DNA of 21,541 nt from Planctomycetaceae bacterium (GTDB lineage: Bacteria; Planctomycetota; Planctomycetia; Pirellulales; Thermoguttaceae), in contig JAISJZ010000236.1 of the NCBI GenBank assembly GCA_031261125.1, positions 1 to 21,541 on the forward strand, read 5' to 3'. The position numbers and the translations under genes were made by a program. Of this stretch, positions 15,839 to 21,541 are shown in pieces. The notes below the pieces were generated by a model that saw nothing but the letters and a program-made list of their open reading frames with translations, did no database searches and was not told where the DNA came from. Position 1 is the first letter of the stretch. Every line of letters starts with the position of its first letter.

Positions 15839-16684
15839 TCATACACCGGCGGAAGCGTCAACCGATTTCAAATAATCCAAACTCTTTTCGGCGAGAACAT
15901 TCACCCCCAGCGAGTAATCGAACACTTCAACGGACACCCAGCCGTTGTACTCAACGTCCCGCAACGCTTGCAGTATCGGCGCAAAATCCAAAGTGCCGAA
16001 ACCGGGTCCCTGTAAATTCGGGTCGTTTGCGTGAAAGTAAATCAGGTGTTCCTTGTTCTGCTGAATCAATTCAGGAATCGGAACGGACTCATCAGACATC
16101 GCTTTGCAGTCCAGATGCAGGGCGATGTGCCGCGGTACACCGATTCGTTCAATGAGTTGCACCGTTTCGGCGGCGGTCGTTAAAAAGTCCGTTTCTTTCC
16201 TCGCCAGCGGTTCAACGGCAATTTTGACATTGTACTTTTCCAATGCCGGTACAACACGGGAGAGAACCTCAGCGGCGTAATCAAACGCCTGCTCTTGGGA
16301 AACACTGGGCAAAAGGTTCCGCTGTTTCGGCGAACCGAGAACCATAAATTGTCCGCCCAAGTCGGCACAAAGTTGAACGAGTTGAACGAAGTAATCCGCC
16401 GTCCGTTTGCGGACTTCGGCATCCGGCGAAGTGAGATAATATCCTTCGGTTTTCGCCAAAAGCCAGTGCAAGCCGGTGATGGTTAGTCCGGCGTGTTCCG
16501 CCGCCCGCCTGACGGCGGTACGCTGCGAAGTATCAACCGCTTGCACTGTTGCTGCCATTGTGAACGGCGCAATTTCGGCACCGTCATAGCCGGTTTGCTT
16601 GATGTAATCGAATACCCGCGGAAAATCGAAGCCGCTGCCGGCGTTCCGTGTCTCAAACAGTTCATTGCAAAGAGCGTATTTCAT
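15839..16684 (-). CDS. Sugar phosphate isomerase/epimerase (xylose isomerase-like TIM barrel)
   Basis: 281 residues from ATG 16684. An upstream in-frame ATG at 16780 would add a 32-residue hydrophobic stretch overlapping the glnS promoter and is rejected: family members start as here (MKYALCNELF). The fold is the AP_endonuc_2 / hydroxypyruvate-isomerase type. Likely metal ligands are Glu158 (VKIAVEPLARKE), Asp192 (HLDCKAM), His218 (IYFHANDP) and Glu253 (WVSVEVFDYS), the usual E-D-H-E set. The substrate cannot be told: this superfamily includes hydroxypyruvate isomerases, tagatose and psicose epimerases and inositol-related enzymes. It is divergent from glnS, with 118 bases between their starts, and lies upstream of the thioredoxin gene on the same strand. 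Confidence 0.85.
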   Translation of the reverse strand: MKYALCNELFETRNAGSGFDFPRVFDYIKQTGYDGAEIAPFTMAATVQAVDTSQRTAVRRAAEHAGLTITGLHWLLAKTEGYYLTSPDAEVRKRTADYFVQLVQLCADLGGQFMVLGSPKQRNLLPSVSQEQAFDYAAEVLSRVVPALEKYNVKIAVEPLARKETDFLTTAAETVQLIERIGVPRHIALHLDCKAMSDESVPIPELIQQNKEHLIYFHANDPNLQGPGFGTLDFAPILQALRDVEYNGWVSVEVFDYSLGVNVLAEKSLDYLKSVDASAGV

Positions 16685-16720
16685 CGTGAATAATGAGTAG
16701 GGAATAACGAACAGTATATG

Positions 16721-16726
16721 ATTATA
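16721..16726 (-). promoter_or_regulatory. Possible -10 box of the isomerase gene
   Basis: On the minus strand TATAAT (plus 16721-16726) is a perfect -10 sequence. Its best -35 partner (TTGTTT) stands 19 bases upstream, which is a poor spacing. Transcription would start near 16714, leaving a leader of about 30 bases to ATG 16684. Confidence 0.35.
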
Positions 16727-16730
16727 CATA

Positions 16731-16759
16731 TTGACAAGCAACAATAAACAAGGGATAAT
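16731..16759 (+). promoter_or_regulatory. Strong sigma70-like promoter of glnS
   Basis: TTGACA (16731-16736, perfect) and GATAAT (16754-16759, 5 of 6) are 17 bases apart. Transcription would begin near 16766. This means an ATG at 16764 would not be on the mRNA in full, and points to ATG 16803 as the start of glnS. Confidence 0.65.
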
Positions 16760-16802
16760 AATAATGGATGATATTATCACTATTCATTATTCACCAACTC
16801 CG

Positions 16803-18551
16803 ATGCCTGCCGACGACCATCTGAATTTCATCGAACAAATCATCGAAAATTATATTGCCGACCCGCCGCAAACGGCTGGGGCTGACTTGTTGCCCATTGC
16901 GACCCGGTTTCCGCCGGAACCGAACGGCTATCTGCACATCGGACACGCCAAGTCAATTTGTCTAAACTTCGGACTGTCGAAAAAATACAACGGCAATTTC
17001 ACGCTCCGCTTTGACGACACGAACCCGTCGAAAGAGGAAACGGAATACGTCGAAAGCATCATCAACGATGTTCAATGGCTGACCGGCGAATCAATGGACG
17101 GCAAAATCCGGTACGCTTCCGATTACTTCGACCAAATGTACGCGTGGGCGGAGGAATTGATAAACAAGGGGCTTGCCTATGTCTGCGACCAAACGCTGGA
17201 CGAAATGCGGGACAACCGCGGCACGCCGGACAAGCCGATGACTCCGTCGGCAGGACGTTCTTTTAGCCCGGAGAAAAATCTGGAACTATTCCGGGCGATG
17301 CGGGACGGCAAATTCCAAGACGGCGAACGAACGCTCCGGGCGAAAATTGATTTAGCGTCGCCGAACTTCAATATGCGCGACCCGGTGATGTACCGAATTT
17401 TGAAAACACCGCATCACCGGCAAGGGGACAAATGGTGCATCTATCCGATGTACGATTGGGCGCACGGCTTGGAAGACAGCATTGAACATATTACTCATTC
17501 GATTTGCACATTGGAATTTGAGCATCACCGTCCGCTGTACGATTGGTTTCTCGACCATTTGGACGGCATCTGGCGACCGCACCAATACGAGTTTGCCCGC
17601 CTGAACCTGACTTATACCGTGATGTCAAAACGCAAACTCTTGGAACTGGTTAAGTCAGCCCCAGCCGCTTGCGGCGGATTAAATGTTTCCGGCTGGGACG
17701 ACCCGCGGATGCCGACGATTTGCGGTTTCCGCCGCCGCGGTTATACTCCCGAAGCCGTTCGGAATTTCTGCAAAGAAATCGGTGTAGCGAAGTTCAACAG
17801 CACCGTCGATGTCGTCAAACTCGAAAATGCCGTTCGGGAGGACTTGAACAAAACCGCTCTGCGCCGAATGGCGGTGTTGAACCCCGTGAAACTCGTGATT
17901 GATAATTATCCCGTTAGCGGCGGAACTTGTTCCGGCACAGAATATCTTGAAGCAATCAACAATCCCGAAAATCCGGCGGACGGAACACGCAAGGTGCCGT
18001 TTTCCAAAGTGCTGTACATCGAAGCGGACGACTTTATGGAAGATGCTCCGAAAAAGTATTACCGCCTCACGCCGGGACAGGAAGTCCGTCTGCGGTACGC
18101 TTATTATGTGAAGTGTACCGGATGCGTGAAAGACGAAAACGGCAAAGTGATTGAAGTGCATTGCACTTACGACCCGGCAACCCGCGGCGGGCAATCGCCG
18201 GACGGACGCAAAGTGCAGGGGACGATTCATTGGGTCAGTGCCGAACACGCCGTTGATGCCGAAGTCCGGCTGTACGACCGGTTATTCACGAAGGAATCGC
18301 CGGATGACCCGCAAGACCCGGCGGATTACAAAGAGTACCTCAATCCGAATTCGCTGCAAATTATTGAGAACGCCAAACTCGAACCAGCATTTTCCGCCGA
18401 CGATTTTAATCGCCGTGAAAATTTGCGATACCAGTTTGAGCGGATTGGATATTTCTGTCTGGACAACTCGCCGCGAGCGGCTGGGACGAACAAATTGGTA
18501 TTTAACCGGACGGTTTCGCTGCGCGACAGTTGGGCGAAAGTCAACCGTTAG
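16803..18551 (+). CDS. glnS: Glutaminyl-tRNA synthetase
   Basis: 582 residues from ATG 16803. It charges tRNA-Gln with glutamine in the cytoplasm. Class I motifs are clear: HIGH at residues 45-48 within RFPPEPNGYLHIGHAKS, followed by LRFDDTNPSKEE, and the KMSKS-type motif VMSKR at 273-277. The C-terminal half contains the anticodon-binding beta-barrels and ends in VFNRTVSLRDSWAKV, a normal end. An ATG at 16764 would add 13 residues and has AAGGGAT upstream. However, a near-perfect promoter ends 4 bases before it, and the homologous part begins at about residue 5 of the shorter form, so 16803 is preferred. The two cannot be settled from sequence alone. Its presence shows that this organism charges Gln directly, at least in part. 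Confidence 0.95.
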   Translation: MPADDHLNFIEQIIENYIADPPQTAGADLLPIATRFPPEPNGYLHIGHAKSICLNFGLSKKYNGNFTLRFDDTNPSKEETEYVESIINDVQWLTGESMDGKIRYASDYFDQMYAWAEELINKGLAYVCDQTLDEMRDNRGTPDKPMTPSAGRSFSPEKNLELFRAMRDGKFQDGERTLRAKIDLASPNFNMRDPVMYRILKTPHHRQGDKWCIYPMYDWAHGLEDSIEHITHSICTLEFEHHRPLYDWFLDHLDGIWRPHQYEFARLNLTYTVMSKRKLLELVKSAPAACGGLNVSGWDDPRMPTICGFRRRGYTPEAVRNFCKEIGVAKFNSTVDVVKLENAVREDLNKTALRRMAVLNPVKLVIDNYPVSGGTCSGTEYLEAINNPENPADGTRKVPFSKVLYIEADDFMEDAPKKYYRLTPGQEVRLRYAYYVKCTGCVKDENGKVIEVHCTYDPATRGGQSPDGRKVQGTIHWVSAEHAVDAEVRLYDRLFTKESPDDPQDPADYKEYLNPNSLQIIENAKLEPAFSADDFNRRENLRYQFERIGYFCLDNSPRAAGTNKLVFNRTVSLRDSWAKVNR

Positions 18552-18552
18552 C

Positions 18553-18576
18553 TGCGGTGCCGCAAGCGGCACCGCA
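18553..18576 (+). other. Perfect GC-rich hairpin just after glnS
   Basis: TGCGGTGCCGC (18553-18563) and GCGGCACCGCA (18566-18576) are exact reverse complements separated by two bases. The hairpin begins 2 bases after the glnS stop. No T run follows, so it is not a standard rho-independent terminator. It may protect the 3' end of the glnS message or weaken read-through into yggS. Confidence 0.55.
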
Positions 18577-18606
18577 TAATCACCGCACAACGTCCCGCAT
18601 ACACCA

Positions 18607-19287
18607 ATGGACAAATTATACGAAGTAAAACACCGCATCAACGCCGCCGCCGGTAAAAGCGGACGCTGCGGTGCCGATGTCAAACTCGTTGCCGTTACCA
18701 AATACGCTAAACTCGGCGATGATATTCACGCCGAACTGCTCGCCGCCGGATGCGCCGACTTCGGCGAGTCCCGACCGCAACTCCTCGAAGAAAAAGCATT
18801 CTTTTACGCCGGACAACCGATACGCTGGCATTTCATCGGCTCGCTGCAACGGAACAAAATACGGAAGATTTTACCTGTTATAACGCTGATTCACTCCGTT
18901 GATTCGGTCAAACTTGCCGAGGCGGTCAACCGGATTGCCGAAGAGGAACACATTGAAACCGTTCATTGTTTGTTGGAAGTGTTTGTTTCCGGTGAAGACA
19001 CGAAGCACGGGTTCGCACCGGACGAATTACCGGCGGCGTTGGACATTCTCGGTGCGTTGCCGCATCTTACGGCGGATGGTTTAATGGCAATGGCGGGACT
19101 GAATGTGAACGAAAATGAGATTCGCCGGCAGTTTGAGACGGTACGGAAACTGCGGGATACTTTGCGGGAACACGGTATGCCGGAAAACGTTAACTTAACG
19201 GAATTGTCAATGGGAATGAGCAGCGATTTTGAAATTGCCGTCGAGGAAGGGGCAACGCTTGTCCGCATCGGTTCGCTGCTGTACTAA
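18607..19287 (+). CDS. yggS: YggS/PROSC family pyridoxal 5'-phosphate homeostasis protein
   Basis: 226 residues, the usual length. Members bind PLP and keep the free cofactor level safe; no catalytic reaction is established. The PLP-binding Lys is Lys32 in VKLVAVTKYA. Further family marks are the FGESR segment (in place of the usual FGENR), WHFIGSLQRNKIR, the phosphate-binding LSMGMSSDFEIAVEEGAT and the C-terminal VRIGSLLY. The protein is complete. The start ATG 18607 has no Shine-Dalgarno and lies 55 bases after glnS, so it may share its transcript through the hairpin. It ends 7 bases before the convergent gene at 19295. Confidence 0.95.
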   Translation: MDKLYEVKHRINAAAGKSGRCGADVKLVAVTKYAKLGDDIHAELLAAGCADFGESRPQLLEEKAFFYAGQPIRWHFIGSLQRNKIRKILPVITLIHSVDSVKLAEAVNRIAEEEHIETVHCLLEVFVSGEDTKHGFAPDELPAALDILGALPHLTADGLMAMAGLNVNENEIRRQFETVRKLRDTLREHGMPENVNLTELSMGMSSDFEIAVEEGATLVRIGSLLY

Positions 19288-19294
19288 ACGGCTG

Positions 19295-19987
19295 CTATAT
19301 TTTCGCCCGCTTTTCGTTTGCAGTACGCTGTTTGATTTTTGCCGGCGGCGTTTTGGCGTTCTTCTTATTGCCGAACGCCTTCGCTTTCTCAATACCCTCT
19401 TGCAGCGCATCATCGCCGATTTTCACCCGCGCCGTGTAATGAATGTCCGCTAACTGTTTGCCGGCATCCGTTTTCTCCGCCAGCCGCGCGTGAAAATAGA
19501 ACCGTTGTGCGTCCCGCTCCGGGATGTGTCCGACCGATAAATCCTCGTTCTTCTTCAACGGCTGCACAAAAATAATGCCGGACATCGGTCCTTCCAACTT
19601 CCGACCGTCATCGAATATCAGCGTGTAAGTGAACATTCGGCACGGATACGTTCTGCCGGTGTACATCTTTTCATCGCTTGCCAATTCTTTGAACCGCCAT
19701 TCTTTTTCCATCCATTCTTTTTCGACGCTGCACTCGATTTCGGCAATTTTCTGAATCGGTACCGTCCGCTGCCGTTTCAGTCCAACATCGTAGATTTCGA
19801 GGCGTTTGTCCCGCGTGATGTACAGCAGACCGGGAAACACTTCGCCGTTTGACATTTCAATGTAGCCCGGTATCGTATCTTCGCGGGCATCGGACTCCCG
19901 GCGGCTCAACGGACTCGACAGTGCCGGCGGTTCCCCGTTCAGCAGACCGGTGCTGACAAGCAAAAAAAGGAGTGCAATCGTTTTCAT
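19295..19987 (-). CDS. Small exported protein of unknown function
   Basis: 230 residues from ATG 19987. A longer frame reaches 20077, but its first 30 residues would overlap the promoter, and the signal peptide begins at 19987 (MKTIALLFLLVSTGLLNG, likely cut before EPP). The mature part has a beta-rich centre: GYIEMSNGEVFPGLLYITRD, then KRLEIYDVGLKRQRTVPIQK. This looks like a small SH3- or PilZ-like barrel of the kind found in planctomycete secreted proteins that begin with a short ligand- or RNA-like beta fold, but no family is recognised. The C-terminus is Lys-rich (NKKNAKTPPAKIKQR). It stands alone between convergent yggS and divergent dprA, behind its own strong promoter. Confidence 0.75.
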   Translation of the reverse strand: MKTIALLFLLVSTGLLNGEPPALSSPLSRRESDAREDTIPGYIEMSNGEVFPGLLYITRDKRLEIYDVGLKRQRTVPIQKIAEIECSVEKEWMEKEWRFKELASDEKMYTGRTYPCRMFTYTLIFDDGRKLEGPMSGIIFVQPLKKNEDLSVGHIPERDAQRFYFHARLAEKTDAGKQLADIHYTARVKIGDDALQEGIEKAKAFGNKKNAKTPPAKIKQRTANEKRAKI

Positions 19988-19994
19988 AGCCAAT

Positions 19995-20023
19995 AGTTTA
20001 GAATCCGCTTTTGCGGCGGTCAA
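19995..20023 (-). promoter_or_regulatory. Promoter of the exported-protein gene, nearly leaderless
   Basis: On the minus strand TTGACC (20018-20023, 5 of 6) and TAAACT (19995-20000, 4 of 6) are 17 bases apart. Only 7 bases separate the -10 box from ATG 19987, so transcription would start at or next to the start codon. The spacer holds a small inverted repeat, CCGC AAAA GCGG (20005-20016), possibly an operator. Confidence 0.5.
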
Positions 20024-20137
20024 TATGCCGAAGGTAACCCTATTAACCTCGCATTTTATCAAAAAAAAGAAACACACAATAGGACTCAGTCCGGCTGCAA
20101 TTCCATAGTTTAATTTTTGTCGCTCACAGATAAATTG

Positions 20138-20166
20138 TTGTATCTTTTTGAAAAATCAGATACAAT
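20138..20166 (+). promoter_or_regulatory. dprA promoter overlapped by an inverted repeat
   Basis: TTGTAT (20138-20143) and TACAAT (20161-20166, 5 of 6) are 17 bases apart. The two boxes belong to an inverted repeat: TTGTATCT (20138-20145) is the exact reverse complement of AGATACAA (20158-20165), with an inner TTTTTGAAAAA. A protein bound to this repeat would cover both promoter boxes. Transcription would start at about 20173, leaving a leader of about 60 bases. Confidence 0.5.
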
Positions 20167-20231
20167 GCTAACATTGATCGTGAACGGCTACCGAAAATAT
20201 GCTGCACTGAAGCGATTCGAGTTTGCTTTTT

Positions 20232-21515
20232 ATGAATTCCTTTTTCGACGAAACGTTATCGGCTGACAATTCTGATGTTCGCCATTCTGAAGAGCCGCAG
20301 CCGGAACGCCGCCATGAACCCGAAGAGTTGATTCCTGAATTGACTCTTTATCTGACATCAGGGGTTGGTGCGGTGTTGATGCAGCGTTTGCTTTTACATT
20401 TCAAAAATGCTGAGTCCGTTCTGAACGCTTCGCCGCAGGAACTTCAACGTGTTCAAGGAATCAGCACCAAAGTTGCCGAAAACATTGGTATTGCTCACTC
20501 AGAAAATCGGGCAGAAAATCTTGTCAAACAATGCAGGGAGAACAACATTTTGTTGATTTCGCAAAACGACATTCGCTATCCGGTGCTGTTGCGAAAGATT
20601 CCTGACCCGCCTCCTTTCTTGTTTATTCAAGGAGACTGGAATATTCCTGACCGATATACCATTGCGATGGTCGGTACTCGGCGCGCGACCCCTTACGGTA
20701 CACAGCAAGCCGAGCGGTTGGCAACAGAATTAGTTCATTGCGGTTTTACGATTGTCAGCGGACTTGCGACAGGTATCGATGGTGCCTCTCATCGCGGGGC
20801 GTTGGCTGCGAACGGACGAACGCTTGCGGTTTTGGGAAACGGTTTGCTGCATATTTTTCCGCAAGAGCATCAAGACCTTGCGCGTCAAACTGCCGCTCAC
20901 GGAGCATTGATGAGTGAATGTCTTCCCGACCAGATTCCGCGGCGCGGCATATTCCCGCAGCGAAACCGTATCATCAGCGGCTTATCGCTAGGCGTTTTGG
21001 TTGTTGAAGCCCCGACACAAAGCGGTGCATTGATTACATCGTCGCAAGCGTTGAAACAAGGACGAGCCGTTTTTGCTGTACCGGGTCCCGCTCATCTGGA
21101 CACGTCGCGAGGTTGCCATCAACTGATTCGGGACAATGCCGTTCTGGTAGAATCGGCAGATGATGTTGTACGGTTTTTACGCGAAACATCTCCGGCTTCC
21201 GTTCCATCGGTTGGTACATTCAATCGACCAGAAGTTTTAATACCGTTGACAACGGCAGCGAAGGAAACGCTCCCCAAAAATAAACCCTCGGAGTCATTGC
21301 GAAATTCGCCGCCTGCACCATCTCCTGCCGAACAGCAATTAGGCGAGACGGAATCCAACATTTTGAAACTGGTTCTTACAACGCCGACTCCGATAGATAA
21401 AATTATTGTACAATCTGATTTACCTGCTCATCAAGTTTTAGCAACGCTCAGTATGCTTGAAGTCAACCGCCTTGTTCGCCGTACAGAGTCCAATTCTGTT
21501 GTTCGTGTTTTTTGA
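20232..21515 (+). CDS. dprA: DNA processing protein DprA (Smf)
   Basis: 427 residues from ATG 20232 (an in-frame TTG at 20223 gives 430). DprA binds incoming single-stranded DNA and loads RecA during natural transformation. An N-terminal helix-hairpin-helix part (LYLTSGVGAVLMQRLLLHF) is followed by the Rossmann fold. This includes MVGTRRATPYG (from residue 146), SGLATGIDGASH (176-187), PRRGIFPQRNRIISGLS and TQSGALITSSQAL. A Pro/Ser-rich linker leads to a C-terminal winged-helix domain (about 370-427, ending RRTESNSVVRVF). The protein is complete. CGA arginine codons appear more often than in the other genes, a mild difference. No Shine-Dalgarno is seen. Confidence 0.96.
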   Translation: MNSFFDETLSADNSDVRHSEEPQPERRHEPEELIPELTLYLTSGVGAVLMQRLLLHFKNAESVLNASPQELQRVQGISTKVAENIGIAHSENRAENLVKQCRENNILLISQNDIRYPVLLRKIPDPPPFLFIQGDWNIPDRYTIAMVGTRRATPYGTQQAERLATELVHCGFTIVSGLATGIDGASHRGALAANGRTLAVLGNGLLHIFPQEHQDLARQTAAHGALMSECLPDQIPRRGIFPQRNRIISGLSLGVLVVEAPTQSGALITSSQALKQGRAVFAVPGPAHLDTSRGCHQLIRDNAVLVESADDVVRFLRETSPASVPSVGTFNRPEVLIPLTTAAKETLPKNKPSESLRNSPPAPSPAEQQLGETESNILKLVLTTPTPIDKIIVQSDLPAHQVLATLSMLEVNRLVRRTESNSVVRVF

Positions 21516-21541
21516 AAATATCAATCGTGTTGGCTAATGTT

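Larger units (their letters stand above)
16686..16794. repeat. Imperfect inverted repeat spanning the divergent promoter region
   Basis: The left arm GTGAATAATGAGTAGGG (16686-16702) is the reverse complement, with 15 of 17 matches, of CACTATTCATTATTCAC (16778-16794). The arms lie at the two edges of the divergent promoter region, one in the leader of the isomerase gene and one in the leader of glnS. Strings of this GTGAATAATGA type occur as low-complexity intergenic DNA in many genomes. A regulatory role is possible but not shown. Confidence 0.6.

Noticed and set aside
16685..16780. Extended start of the isomerase at 16780 with a hydrophobic N-terminus
   Set aside because: The extra 32 residues are coded by AT-rich intergenic DNA holding the divergent promoters. 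Family members begin at MKYAL.
19988..20077. Extended start of the exported protein at 20077
   Set aside because: It would put 30 residues ahead of a clear signal peptide and cover a good promoter.
1..21541. CRISPR arrays, tRNA, rRNA, riboswitches, toxin-antitoxin or phage-defence genes
   Set aside because: No spaced direct repeats, no cloverleaf-like sequence and no such protein motifs were seen in the intergenic regions or reading frames.

Overview
The window looks like a chromosome segment of a planctomycete (Planctomycetota, Pirellulales-like). The reasons are a secreted protein matching my memory of the Planctomycetes family DUF6666, a FlgI-like protein with an inserted HEAT-type block, a long two-domain NfeD protease, a large TlpA-type thioredoxin protein with a helical N-terminus, and several genes without a Shine-Dalgarno sequence. 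Everything is read from the sequence and family knowledge; no search was run. Most of the window is dense housekeeping or cell-envelope DNA. The first 1.2 kb is a graveyard of broken genes.

Layout. 1-1211 holds an ISAzo13-type transposase N-terminus, a short tail of a planctomycete protein, an HRDC-domain remnant on the minus strand with one amber codon, and the C-terminal part of an IS630-type transposase with one amber codon. 1219-2337 (minus) is an AI-2E family membrane permease. 2540-4045 (plus) is the DUF6666-like secreted protein. 4052-4804 (minus) is a membrane-anchored triheme cytochrome c. It is divergent from a compact plus-strand cluster at 4886-14375: FlgI-like with HEAT block, SMC, a MotE-like membrane coiled-coil protein, a FliK-like protein, and a NfeD-type membrane protease. 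Gaps inside this cluster are 11, 2, 2 and about 46 bases. A terminator-like hairpin sits inside the start of the fliK-like gene.

14500-15780 (thioredoxin protein) and 15839-16684 (sugar phosphate isomerase/epimerase) form a minus-strand pair. This pair is divergent from glnS (16803-18551), which is followed by the PLP-homeostasis gene yggS. 19295-19987 (minus) is a small exported protein of unknown function. 20232-21515 (plus) is dprA, behind a promoter that carries an inverted repeat.

The best candidate for something undescribed is the 4.9-14.4 kb cluster. It joins parts that resemble flagellar proteins (P-ring, motor chaperone, hook-length control) to the chromosome condensin SMC and a membrane-quality protease, with no other flagellar gene in view. 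Either it is an edge of a flagellar locus, or the flagellar domains have been reused in an envelope or chromosome-related function. The strongest local regulatory signals are the intragenic terminator at 10994-11021, the sigma70-like promoters before flgI, glnS, the 19987 gene and dprA, and the inverted repeats around the glnS and dprA promoters.
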